Source: an uncultured Agathobacter sp. (GTDB lineage Bacteria > Bacillota > Clostridia > Lachnospirales > Lachnospiraceae). Taken from it: a stretch of 64,000 bases of DNA. The notes under the pieces were generated by a model. The model ran no database searches, was not told where the DNA came from, and worked only from the letters and a program-made list of their open reading frames with translations. The stretch is taken from contig CAJUND010000005.1 of the NCBI GenBank assembly GCA_910587655.1, positions 62,001 through 126,000 of the forward strand, written 5' to 3'. The position numbers and the translations under genes were made by a program. This document shows positions 1 through 8,338 of this stretch, in pieces (within the stretch, counting starts at the first letter, position 1; each line of letters begins with the position of its first letter).

Positions 1-2
1 AA

Positions 3-1103
3 TTAAAGGAGCTTGAGGATTCCATTTTAGGTTCTGAGGACAGGCTGGTAACGCTCGAACATGACCTGTTTAAGGAAATTCGCGACAGGCTTGCGGCAAA
101 TGTATCAAGGATTCAGAAAACGGCAAAAGCAGTTGCAAAAATCGATGCTTTTGCCTCCCTTGCCCTTGTGGCATGCCAGAACAGCTACTGCTGTCCGAAT
201 ATCAATGAGGACGGAGTGATTCATATCAGGGGCGGCAGGCATCCGGTTGTGGAAAAAATGACCGCAGGCGGGCTGTTTATTGACAATGACACTTACCTGA
301 ACAGTGAAAACAACCGTATTGCAATTATTACCGGTCCGAACATGGCAGGGAAGTCCACTTATATGCGGCAGACTGCACTGATTGTACTGATGGCGCAGAT
401 TGGAAGCTTTGTGCCGGCTGCATCCGCGGATATCGGAATTGTGGACAGGATTTTCACAAGGGTCGGCGCATCGGATGACCTGGCAAGCGGACAGAGTACG
501 TTTATGGTGGAAATGAACGAAGTGGCAAATATTCTTCGCAACGCCACAAAGGACTCCCTTCTGATTCTGGATGAGATTGGACGCGGAACAAGCACTTTTG
601 ACGGATTAAGCATTGCATGGGCAGTAGTGGAGTACATCAGTAATCCTGCACTGCTTGGGGCAAAGACGCTGTTTGCCACGCATTACCATGAGCTGACGGA
701 ACTGGAAGGTAAGTTAGACAGTGTAAATAATTACTGTATAGCCGTAAAGGAAAAAGGGGACGATATTGTTTTTTTGCGCAAAATCGTTAAAGGCGGCGCC
801 GACAAAAGCTACGGCATCCAGGTGGCAAAACTTGCAGGACTTCCGGAAAATGTCATTGAACGGGCAAAAGAGATTGCGGCGCGGCTGCTTGCCAACGACA
901 TAACAGAAACAGTCAGGCAGATTTCCGTCAAAGGCGGCGGGGAGCAGGAAGCGGAGCAGGAGCCTGTGCAGCTGTCCCTTTTTGATATGGTACATGAAGA
1001 TGAAATAGTAACACAGCTTCGGGAACTGGAGCTGAACACGTTTACGCCGCTGGAAGCATTAAATAAATTATACGAACTGCAGGATATGGTGAAGAACAGA
1101 TAA
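3..1103 (+). CDS. mutS: DNA mismatch repair protein MutS, 3' part (5' end outside window)
   Basis: The reading frame is open from base 3 to the TAA at 1101-1103, so this is the last ~366 codons of a gene that begins before the window. The end of the lever/clamp region is followed by the ABC-type ATPase domain. GPNMAGKST is the Walker A loop, LILDEIGRGTSTFDG is the signature/Walker B stretch, and FATHYHELTELE is the His loop. The C-terminal helix-turn-helix dimer region has the usual SYGIQVAKLAGLP and a tail near PVQLSLFDM. MutS recognises mispairs and recruits MutL, whose gene starts on the next base. An internal GTG at 168 is not a real start, since conserved sequence lies upstream in frame. 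Confidence 0.97.
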   Translation, partial: LKELEDSILGSEDRLVTLEHDLFKEIRDRLAANVSRIQKTAKAVAKIDAFASLALVACQNSYCCPNINEDGVIHIRGGRHPVVEKMTAGGLFIDNDTYLNSENNRIAIITGPNMAGKSTYMRQTALIVLMAQIGSFVPAASADIGIVDRIFTRVGASDDLASGQSTFMVEMNEVANILRNATKDSLLILDEIGRGTSTFDGLSIAWAVVEYISNPALLGAKTLFATHYHELTELEGKLDSVNNYCIAVKEKGDDIVFLRKIVKGGADKSYGIQVAKLAGLPENVIERAKEIAARLLANDITETVRQISVKGGGEQEAEQEPVQLSLFDMVHEDEIVTQLRELELNTFTPLEALNKLYELQDMVKNR

Positions 1104-2876
1104 ATGATGAATAAAATAGCTTTATTAAATCAGGATACAATAGATAAAATCGCTGCGGGAGAAGTGATTGAACGTCCGGGCTCTGTCGTTAAGGAGCTTG
1201 TGGAGAATGCGATTGATGCAAAAGCCACTGCCATTACCGTGGAAATAAAAGAAGGCGGAATATCGTTTATCCGGATTACGGATAACGGATACGGAATCAA
1301 ACACGACGAGGTTCCGCTTGCCTTTTTACGGCATTCCACAAGCAAAATCAGAAGCGCCGAGGACTTACTCTGTGTCAGCTCGCTGGGATTCCGCGGGGAG
1401 GCGCTTTCCAGTATTGCGGCGGTTGCAAGGGTGGAGCTGATTACGAAAACGGCGGAGGCGCTTACAGGAACCAGGTATCTGATTGAAGGCTCCGCTGAAA
1501 TTGCAAATGAGGAAATCGGGGCGCCGGAGGGTACCACATTCCTGGTAAAGGATTTGTTTTACAACATCCCGGCACGGCGTAAATTCTTAAAAACCGCGCA
1601 GACGGAAGGAACATACGTTACTGACCTGATTGAAAAGCTGGCAGTTTCGCATCCGGATATTTCATTTAAATATATCAGTAACAACCAGACAAAACTGCAT
1701 ACCTCCGGGAATGGCAGCAGACGGGATGTGATTTACCATATCTACGGAAGGGATATCACTGCGGCGCTGCTTCCTGTTGAGTACGAATGCAGCTTTTTTT
1801 CCGTTTCCGGATTTATCGGAAAACCGTCAGTCAGCAGGGGAAACCGTAATTATGAGAATTATTATATCAACGGGCGGTATATAAAAAGCACCCTGATTTC
1901 CAGGGCAGTAGAAGAGGCATATAAAAGCTTTATGATGCAGCACCAGTATCCGTTTACGGTACTGTACTTTACGTTTCCTTCAGAGATTTTAGACGTGAAT
2001 GTCCATCCGTCCAAGATGGAGCTGCGTTTTGGAAATCCCCAGGATATTTACGGCAGTTTAAGTTCTGCGGTATATGATGTGCTTTCCCACAGGGAACTGA
2101 TTTCCGAAGTTCCGGTTACGGAACCGCGTAAAAGGGAACAAGTACAGCCTGTGGTAAGACAGCAGGTGCCGGAGCCGTTTGAAAAAAGACGGATAGAGGA
2201 AATTGTTTATGAACCAAAAATAAAACCGCCTGCCAGTGTCAGTGAACAGATCACACTTGCAGATACCTCACCGGCATTTCTGACGCCGGAGGCAAAGAAA
2301 AAACACCGTATGATCGGACAGCTGTTTAAAACCTACTGGCTGGTGGAATACGAAGACAGGCTTTATATGATAGACCAGCATGCCGCGCATGAGAAAGTTT
2401 TATTTGAGCAGAATATGAAAAGATTTAAAAACCGTGAGATTACATCACAGACGATTAGTCCCCCGGTTGTTGTCAGTCTGGATGCAAATGAAGAGGAAAT
2501 GTTAAAAGAACATTTATCTTCTATCCAGGAATTTGGCTATGAAATTGAGCATTTTGGCGGAAGGGAATACATGATCTGTGCCGTTCCGGATTATCTGGGA
2601 AATATTGACATCAAAGACCTTTTTACAGAAATGCTGGACGATTTTTCAAACCTGGGCGGGCGAACCACACCGGAGCAGGTTTATGACAGGCTGGCAACCA
2701 TGTCCTGCAAGGCTGCAGTCAAGGGAAATGACGCGCTTGGCATAAAAGAAGCGGATGCGCTTGTGGAAGAGCTTCTGTCACTGGATAATCCATTTAACTG
2801 TCCGCACGGAAGACCGACCATTATTGCGATGTCAAAGTACGAGATAGAAAAGAAATTCAAGAGGGTCATATCATGA
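1104..2876 (+). CDS. mutL: DNA mismatch repair protein MutL
   Basis: A 590-residue GHKL ATPase and mismatch repair endonuclease. The N-terminal ATPase motifs are visible: ELVENAIDAKA, ITDNGYGI and LGFRGEALSSIAAV. The transducer domain carries NVHPSKMELRF. A variable linker (roughly residues 340-390) leads to the C-terminal dimerisation/endonuclease domain with QHAAHEKVLFEQ, which matches the DQHA(X)2E(X)4E metal site of nicking MutL proteins, and CPHGRPTII near the end. It starts directly after the mutS stop; the first of two consecutive ATGs (1104, 1107) is used, and either could be right. It overlaps miaA by four bases (ATGA), giving a translationally coupled mutS-mutL-miaA operon, a standard Firmicutes order. 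Confidence 0.97.
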   Translation: MMNKIALLNQDTIDKIAAGEVIERPGSVVKELVENAIDAKATAITVEIKEGGISFIRITDNGYGIKHDEVPLAFLRHSTSKIRSAEDLLCVSSLGFRGEALSSIAAVARVELITKTAEALTGTRYLIEGSAEIANEEIGAPEGTTFLVKDLFYNIPARRKFLKTAQTEGTYVTDLIEKLAVSHPDISFKYISNNQTKLHTSGNGSRRDVIYHIYGRDITAALLPVEYECSFFSVSGFIGKPSVSRGNRNYENYYINGRYIKSTLISRAVEEAYKSFMMQHQYPFTVLYFTFPSEILDVNVHPSKMELRFGNPQDIYGSLSSAVYDVLSHRELISEVPVTEPRKREQVQPVVRQQVPEPFEKRRIEEIVYEPKIKPPASVSEQITLADTSPAFLTPEAKKKHRMIGQLFKTYWLVEYEDRLYMIDQHAAHEKVLFEQNMKRFKNREITSQTISPPVVVSLDANEEEMLKEHLSSIQEFGYEIEHFGGREYMICAVPDYLGNIDIKDLFTEMLDDFSNLGGRTTPEQVYDRLATMSCKAAVKGNDALGIKEADALVEELLSLDNPFNCPHGRPTIIAMSKYEIEKKFKRVIS

Positions 2877-3817
2877 AGCCAATGGTAATTGTTGCAGGAC
2901 CGACGGCCGCAGGGAAAACAAAGCTGTCCATAAAGCTTGCAAAGCGAATAAACGCAGCGGTTGTTTCCGCTGATTCCATGCAGGTTTACAAGTACATGGA
3001 TATTGGTTCGGCAAAGGTGACGAAGGAAGAAATGGACGGGGTTCCCCATGCGCTTATTGACGTACTTGACCCGGCAGAGGAATTTCATGTCGTGCGGTTT
3101 AAACAGATGGCAGAGGAAGCGATTGCCGATATCTATAAAAACGGACAGATTCCTGTCATCGCCGGGGGGACCGGGTTTTACATCCAGGCGCTTTTGTATG
3201 ACGTGGATTTTACTGCACAGGAAAGCGATGCGCAGTTCCGTCAGGAGATGAAGGAGTTTGCGGAGGCAAACGGCGCGCATGCGCTGCATGAAAAATTAAA
3301 GCAGGTCGATGCGGTTTCCTATGAAGCCATACATGAAAACAACATAAAACGCGTGATTCGTGCGCTGGAATACTACCATCTGACAAAGACACCGCTTTCT
3401 CTGCACAATGAAACAGAACGGGCGAAAAAATCCCCTTATAATTTTGCGTATTTTGTGCTGACGGATGAACGGGCGCGCCTGTATGAGCGGATTGACAGAC
3501 GGGTGGATCTTATGATGGAGCAGGGACTTCTGCAGGAAGTGGAAAATCTTTATGACAGCGGTTACCGCAGGGACATGGTATCCATGCAGGGACTTGGCTA
3601 TAAAGAACTGTTTGATTACCTGGAAGGCAGATGCTCGCTGGAAGAAGCGGTTTATGTCATAAAACGCGAAACAAGGCATTTTGCAAAACGCCAGCTGACA
3701 TGGTTTAAAAGAGAACGTGACGTCATCTGGCTGAACCAGAAGGAATTTGGTTATGATGATGAGGCAGTTTTAGGAGAAATGCTCCGGATATTAAAAGAGA
3801 AAGGAATTATCATGTAA
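2873..3817 (+). CDS. miaA: tRNA dimethylallyltransferase MiaA
   Basis: A 314-residue enzyme that transfers a dimethylallyl group to N6 of A37 in tRNAs reading UNN codons, the precursor step for ms2i6A. The P-loop is GPTAAGKTKLSIKLAK at the N-terminus, followed by the family signatures SADSMQVYKYMDIGSAK and GGTGFYIQALLYD. The C-terminal part has the RQLTWFKRE stretch typical of MiaA. Length is normal. The ATG lies inside the mutL stop region (ATGA overlap), so it is translated from the same message. The downstream PLP gene begins one base after its stop. Confidence 0.97.
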   Translation: MKPMVIVAGPTAAGKTKLSIKLAKRINAAVVSADSMQVYKYMDIGSAKVTKEEMDGVPHALIDVLDPAEEFHVVRFKQMAEEAIADIYKNGQIPVIAGGTGFYIQALLYDVDFTAQESDAQFRQEMKEFAEANGAHALHEKLKQVDAVSYEAIHENNIKRVIRALEYYHLTKTPLSLHNETERAKKSPYNFAYFVLTDERARLYERIDRRVDLMMEQGLLQEVENLYDSGYRRDMVSMQGLGYKELFDYLEGRCSLEEAVYVIKRETRHFAKRQLTWFKRERDVIWLNQKEFGYDDEAVLGEMLRILKEKGIIM

Positions 3818-3818
3818 T

Positions 3819-5117
3819 ATGAACCACCGGATTATGGAACAATATAAAAAACTGGGGATTTCTCCTGAAGTGTATGCTGCAGGGGAAAGAACAGAAGAAA
3901 AATTAAAGGAACGGTTTGCGGCAATTGATCAAACAGCAGAATTTAACCAGTTAAAAGTAATTGCTGCGATGCAGAAAAACCGCGTCAGCGCAGAATGTTT
4001 CAATATATCCAGCGGATATGGGTATAATGATATAGGGAGAGATACACTGGAGAGGGTATATGCGGACTGTTTCGGCGGCGAGGACGCACTGGTGCGTCCG
4101 CAGATTACCTGCGGGACACATGCGCTTGCTTTAGCTCTTATGTCAAATTTAAGACCGGGGGACGAGCTTCTTTCCCCGGTGGGGAAACCGTATGATACGC
4201 TGGAGGAAGTGATAGGAATCCGCCCTTCAAAAGGCTCGCTTGCGGAATACGGCATCACCTATTCACAGGTGGATTTACTGCCGGACGGAAGTTTTGATTT
4301 TGAAGGGATAAAAAGCGCCATAAACGAAAGGACAAAACTGGTGACCATCCAGCGTTCCAGGGGGTACTCCAGCAGACCGACGCTTTCCGTGGACCGGATC
4401 GGGGAGCTGGTTTCGTTTGTAAAGGGTATCCGGCAGGATATTATCTGTATGGTGGATAACTGTTACGGCGAATTTGTGGAGGAAAAAGAGCCGCTTGAAG
4501 CAGGGGCAGACATGATTGTGGGTTCACTGATTAAAAATCCGGGCGGCGGACTTGCACCCGTCGGCGGTTATATCGCGGGAAAAAAGGAATGCGTGGAACA
4601 TGCCGCTTACCGCCTGACTTCTCCGGGACTCGGAAAAGAAGTCGGCGCATCACTAGGCGTAACCCAGTCATTTTACCAGGGGCTTTTTCTTGCACCGACG
4701 GTTGTCAGTGCTGCGTTAAAAGGAGCGGTCTTTGCTGCGAATATTTTCGGGGAACTGGGATTTTCAGTGATTCCCGACGGTTCACAGAGCCGGCATGATA
4801 TCATTCAGGAAATTGAATTTCACAGTCCCGATGCCATGCTTGCGTTTTGTGAGGGGATTCAGGCCGCTGCCGCCGTTGACAGCTATGTAACGCCCGAACC
4901 ATGGGCAATGCCGGGATATGACAGTGAGGTTGTGATGGCCGCCGGGGCTTTTGTACAGGGTTCCTCCATCGAACTTTCCGCGGACGGTCCTTTAAAGCCG
5001 CCGTATGCAGTGTTTTTTCAGGGAGGACTGACATGGTACCATGCAAAACTGGGAATTCTAAAGTCTTTACAGAAACTTTTTGAACGTGACCTTGTTAATA
5101 TTGGGAAATTGTGCTAA
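3819..5117 (+). CDS. Methionine gamma-lyase family PLP-dependent protein (aluminium resistance protein family)
   Basis: A 432-residue fold-type I pyridoxal phosphate enzyme of the Met_gamma_lyase family (COG4100, old name aluminium resistance protein). The PLP-binding lysine is expected in GSLIKNPGGGLAPVGGYIAG, and the cofactor-aspartate region is MVDNCYGEFVE. Related proteins are annotated as cystathionine beta-lyase or methionine gamma-lyase-like, but the substrate is generally unproven, so no symbol is given. The gene follows miaA by one base, an arrangement common in Clostridia. Its stop codon lies within the -10 element of the likely radC promoter. Confidence 0.88.
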   Translation: MNHRIMEQYKKLGISPEVYAAGERTEEKLKERFAAIDQTAEFNQLKVIAAMQKNRVSAECFNISSGYGYNDIGRDTLERVYADCFGGEDALVRPQITCGTHALALALMSNLRPGDELLSPVGKPYDTLEEVIGIRPSKGSLAEYGITYSQVDLLPDGSFDFEGIKSAINERTKLVTIQRSRGYSSRPTLSVDRIGELVSFVKGIRQDIICMVDNCYGEFVEEKEPLEAGADMIVGSLIKNPGGGLAPVGGYIAGKKECVEHAAYRLTSPGLGKEVGASLGVTQSFYQGLFLAPTVVSAALKGAVFAANIFGELGFSVIPDGSQSRHDIIQEIEFHSPDAMLAFCEGIQAAAAVDSYVTPEPWAMPGYDSEVVMAAGAFVQGSSIELSADGPLKPPYAVFFQGGLTWYHAKLGILKSLQKLFERDLVNIGKLC

Positions 5118-5120
5118 AAT
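5092..5120 (+). promoter_or_regulatory. Predicted housekeeping promoter for radC and the mre-min cluster
   Basis: TTGTTA (5092-5097), a 17-base spacer and TAAAAT (5115-5120) form a good sigma-A promoter, sitting across the end of the preceding gene. Transcription would begin near 5127, upstream of the radC ATG at 5164. No other convincing promoter is visible before mreB, so this could serve radC and the shape genes together. Confidence 0.55.
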
Positions 5121-5163
5121 AAAAAAAGTTTTGTGTGACTCCGGAAAAGTAGAAAGGAATGAT

Positions 5164-5856
5164 ATGAGTCACATTACAGTTAAAGATTTGCCGGAATCCG
5201 AGCGTCCTTACGAGCGTTTTCGGAATCTGGGGCCGGAGGCGCTGTCCGATGCAGAGCTTCTTGCCATTATTTTAAAAACCGGAACAAGAAACCTGACGTC
5301 AATGGAACTGGCGCGGAATCTTTTATCCAGATGCCAGGGAAACCTGCTCAATCTCTACGAGCTGTCCCATGAACAGCTGATGGAAACAAAGGGAATTGGA
5401 ACGGTCAAGGCAATCCAGTTAAAAGCAGTTGCGGAGCTTTCCAGACGGATTGCACGTACAGACAGGGGATACAGGCTGTCACTAAACAGTCCTTCCTCAA
5501 TTGCGGATTACTACATGGAAGAAATGCGGCACCGCAGAAAAGAAGCGTTTGTCGGGGCATTTTTTGATGCCAAATGCAAATTTCTTGGCGACAGCGTCAT
5601 TTCCACCGGCAGTGTCAGCCAGGCGTTTGTTTCGCCGATGGAGCTTTTTCGCAAGGCACTGATGTGCAGTGCGGTCATGATTGTCATACTGCACAACCAT
5701 CCAAGCGGGGACCCGGCTCCGAGCGAGGAAGACAGAAAGATTACCAGGCAGGTGGAAAAAGGGGCACAGCTTCTTGGGCTTACACTTGCGGATCATATCG
5801 TAATAGGAGATAACCGGTATTATAGTTTTAGGGAAAATCATATGTTGTTAACATAA
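5164..5856 (+). CDS. radC: RadC family JAB/MPN-domain protein
   Basis: About 230 residues. The N-terminal half has helix-hairpin-helix-like sequence (ELMETKGIGTVKAIQLKAV). The C-terminal half is the JAB1/MPN metalloprotease-like domain with the family signature HNHPSGDPAPSEED (the metal-binding HxH and D). The biochemical function of RadC remains unsettled; the old DNA-repair assignment was not upheld. The ATG at 5164 is chosen because AAAGGA precedes it at good distance and known RadC proteins start at this point; an in-frame ATG at 5080 lies inside the upstream gene and before the promoter. It is followed by mreB after 16 bases. Confidence 0.93.
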   Translation: MSHITVKDLPESERPYERFRNLGPEALSDAELLAIILKTGTRNLTSMELARNLLSRCQGNLLNLYELSHEQLMETKGIGTVKAIQLKAVAELSRRIARTDRGYRLSLNSPSSIADYYMEEMRHRRKEAFVGAFFDAKCKFLGDSVISTGSVSQAFVSPMELFRKALMCSAVMIVILHNHPSGDPAPSEEDRKITRQVEKGAQLLGLTLADHIVIGDNRYYSFRENHMLLT

Positions 5857-5872
5857 GAAAAGGGAGATGACA

Positions 5873-6889
5873 ATGAATAACAATATTTATGGTATCGATT
5901 TGGGTACATGTAATTTCAAAGTGTTCTGTAAGGCAAGCGGTAAAATCTTTTCCGAGAAAAATACTATTGCCGTCATTAACAAGAACCAGATTTATGCGTA
6001 TGGGGATGACGCCTATGCAATGTACGAAAAAGCGCCGGAGACAATTCATGTTTCCTTCCCGGTTTCCACTGGTGTAATTGCAGATTACAATTTCCTGCAG
6101 ACCATGATGCTGGATTATCTGGAGACAAAGCTGAAGTGCAAAACAAAAAATGCAGAATTTTTGGTGGCGGTTCCGACAGACATTACCGATGTGGAAAAGA
6201 GGGCTTTCTTTGAACTGTTTTATAAAAGCAAATCCCATCCGAAAAGCGTCATGCTCTGCGAAAAGCCGCTGGCGGATGCAGTGGGACTGGGAATTGACGT
6301 CAATGAGCCGACGGGCGTGATGGTTGTTGACATGGGGGCGGACACAATTGAAATATCCGTAATTTCACTTGGCGGCCTTGTGTTAAGTGATTTGATGCAT
6401 TTTGGTTCCAACCGTCTGGATGAATCCATCATCAGTCATATCCGCCGTGAATTTAATCTGGTAATCGGAAAGAAAACGGCGAAGTCACTGAAGGAAGAAC
6501 TGGGATGCGGACTGCCGGGACGCAAGGAAAAGATGACCATTGTGGGTCTGGATGTGGTCAGCGGGCTGCCGGTTGAGCGGGAAATCAGCGCTGAAATCGT
6601 GTATGAGGCAATTAAGTCAAACCTGGAATCCATCTGTACTTCCATTAAGATGATTCTGGAGAAAACGCCGCCGGAGCTTGCAAAAGACATTATCCATGCC
6701 GGAATATATATTACGGGCGGCGGTTCAAAAATCATGGATCTTGACAAACTGTTTACCAAGATTACCAATATCAAGGTAAATACCTGTGAGAATCCGGAAG
6801 AGAGTGCAGTGCTTGGACTTTCCATGATTGCAACAGATTCCAAGTACCAGAGGCTTCCGTTTACCGTAAAGAGCAGTACGCTGAAATAA
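5873..6889 (+). CDS. mreB: Rod shape-determining protein, MreB/Mbl type (divergent)
   Basis: A 338-residue actin-like ATPase that forms membrane-associated filaments guiding lateral wall synthesis. Phosphate-1 loop IYGIDLGTCNFKVF, phosphate-2 loop VMVVDMGADTIEISVI and adenosine motif YITGGGSKIMDLD are all present. Compared with Bacillus MreB it is divergent: Cys replaces the usual Ala in the first loop and the N-terminus lacks an obvious amphipathic helix. The ATG at 5873 is preferred over 5867 because GGGAG lies too close to the earlier one. The order mreB-mreC-mreD-mrdA-min-rodA supports the assignment to cell shape rather than to another actin-like family. Confidence 0.9.
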   Translation: MNNNIYGIDLGTCNFKVFCKASGKIFSEKNTIAVINKNQIYAYGDDAYAMYEKAPETIHVSFPVSTGVIADYNFLQTMMLDYLETKLKCKTKNAEFLVAVPTDITDVEKRAFFELFYKSKSHPKSVMLCEKPLADAVGLGIDVNEPTGVMVVDMGADTIEISVISLGGLVLSDLMHFGSNRLDESIISHIRREFNLVIGKKTAKSLKEELGCGLPGRKEKMTIVGLDVVSGLPVEREISAEIVYEAIKSNLESICTSIKMILEKTPPELAKDIIHAGIYITGGGSKIMDLDKLFTKITNIKVNTCENPEESAVLGLSMIATDSKYQRLPFTVKSSTLK

Positions 6890-6907
6890 GTTTTAATCGA
6901 GGGTTTC

Positions 6908-7804
6908 ATGAAAAAAAAACGAGGGTTTCGTAATAAGAAAAAACGTTTATCAAGTAAATATGTACTGTTTATCCTGTCAGGCATCTGTCTGGTTTCCATT
7001 TTTGTCAGTCTGGTCTTTAATATTTCAGGGGGACCGTTAAATACCGTGGCAGGCTATGTGTTTATTCCCATGCAGAAGGGGATTAACGGAGCAGGTTCCT
7101 ATCTTTCGGGCAAGGCAAACGATTTTAAAACGCTGGGGGTTGTTCTGGAAGAAAATAAAGAACTTAAAAAGCAGGTAGATGAGCTGACAGAGCAGTTAAA
7201 CCACACCAAGCTGGACCAGTATGAGCTTGACAATTACCGTGAACTTCTGGAACTGGATGACAAATATCCGGAATTTGACAAGGTTGCGGCAAAAGTGATT
7301 GCCATGGACGGTACGAACTGGTTTACCATATTTACGATAGACAAGGGAACGAAACAGGGGATAGAAAAGGGCATGAATGTAATTGCAGGAAGCGGTCTGG
7401 TCGGAATCGTAACGGATGCCGGACCGAATTTTGCAAAGGTCAGAAGTATTATTGATGATTCAAGCAACGTCAGCTCCATGGTTCTGACGACAAAAGATAA
7501 CTTTAACGTCAGCGGAAGCCTGATGACGATGAATAAGGATAAACTGCTTCCGTTTACCGAGCTTCGGGATGAGGATGACAAGGTGAAAGTCGGGGATCCC
7601 GTGGTGACTTCCCATGTTTCCGACCAGTACCAGGAAGGAATACTGATTGGTTATATTAACACCGTAGTGACAAATCCGAATAATCTGACAAAATCCGGCA
7701 CGATTACCCCGGTGGTTGACTTTCAGCATTTACGTGAGGTTCTGATTATTACGGATATCAAGGATACGGGAAAGGAGCTGTCCGGGCAGGAGTCCCAGGA
7801 GTAA
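6908..7804 (+). CDS. mreC: Rod shape-determining protein MreC
   Basis: A 298-residue bitopic membrane protein. A very basic cytoplasmic N-terminus (KKKRGFRNKKKR) is followed by a transmembrane segment (about residues 20-40), a coiled coil of leucine/glutamate heptads (about 75-115) and the extracellular beta-domain with GMNVIAGSGLVGIV and the IIDDSSNVS segment. MreC links MreB and MreD to PBP2 and activates elongation-specific wall synthesis. It ends 12 bases before mreD. Confidence 0.95.
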   Translation: MKKKRGFRNKKKRLSSKYVLFILSGICLVSIFVSLVFNISGGPLNTVAGYVFIPMQKGINGAGSYLSGKANDFKTLGVVLEENKELKKQVDELTEQLNHTKLDQYELDNYRELLELDDKYPEFDKVAAKVIAMDGTNWFTIFTIDKGTKQGIEKGMNVIAGSGLVGIVTDAGPNFAKVRSIIDDSSNVSSMVLTTKDNFNVSGSLMTMNKDKLLPFTELRDEDDKVKVGDPVVTSHVSDQYQEGILIGYINTVVTNPNNLTKSGTITPVVDFQHLREVLIITDIKDTGKELSGQESQE

Positions 7805-7816
7805 TGGGAGTTAGTT

Positions 7817-8338
7817 ATGCGTAGAAAAATTATACTTTTTGTTATCATAACAGTTTGTTTTCTGTTACAGTCAACAGTGTTCCAGACGCTTTCCCTTGCA
7901 AATGTTGCTCCTAACCTTCTGATTATTGTCGTTTCGGCATTCGGGTTCATGCGCGGGAAAAAAGAGGGGCTGTGGATTGGATTTTTTTGCGGTCTGATTA
8001 TCGACATCTTTTTTGGTTTTTATCTTGGCGTATATGCTTTACTTTATATGTATGTTGGATACATTAATGGAATGTTCCAGAAATCATTTTATCCGGATGA
8101 TATCAAGCTTCCCATGCTGCTTATTGGTTCCAGTGATATTGTCTGTAATATCGTGATTTACTGTCTGATGTTTCTGCTTCGCGGAAGGTTTCAGTTCTGG
8201 TATTATCTGTCATCCGTGATTTTGCCGGAATTTGTTTATACGATGGTAATTACGATATTTCTTTATTTTATCCTTCTAAAGATAAACCAGAAGCTGGAGG
8301 AACATGAGAAAAGGAGAGCGATAAAATTTGAGTTATGA
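7817..8338 (+). CDS. mreD: Rod shape-determining protein MreD
   Basis: A 173-residue integral membrane protein with about five hydrophobic helices and the usual N-terminal features (short basic start, then IILFVIITVCFLLQSTVF). It contains KEGLWIGFFCGLIIDIFFG, which matches the conserved G-(hydrophobic)-G-L-x-x-D motif of MreD. GGGAG lies ten bases before the ATG. The 3' end overlaps the TTG start of mrdA by 11 bases, so the two are likely translationally coupled. Confidence 0.93.
   Translation: MRRKIILFVIITVCFLLQSTVFQTLSLANVAPNLLIIVVSAFGFMRGKKEGLWIGFFCGLIIDIFFGFYLGVYALLYMYVGYINGMFQKSFYPDDIKLPMLLIGSSDIVCNIVIYCLMFLLRGRFQFWYYLSSVILPEFVYTMVITIFLYFILLKINQKLEEHEKRRAIKFEL

Noticed and set aside
2681..3289. 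202-codon open frame on the minus strand over mutL/miaA
   Set aside because: It lies wholly inside well-conserved genes, has no ribosome binding site and no recognisable protein pattern.
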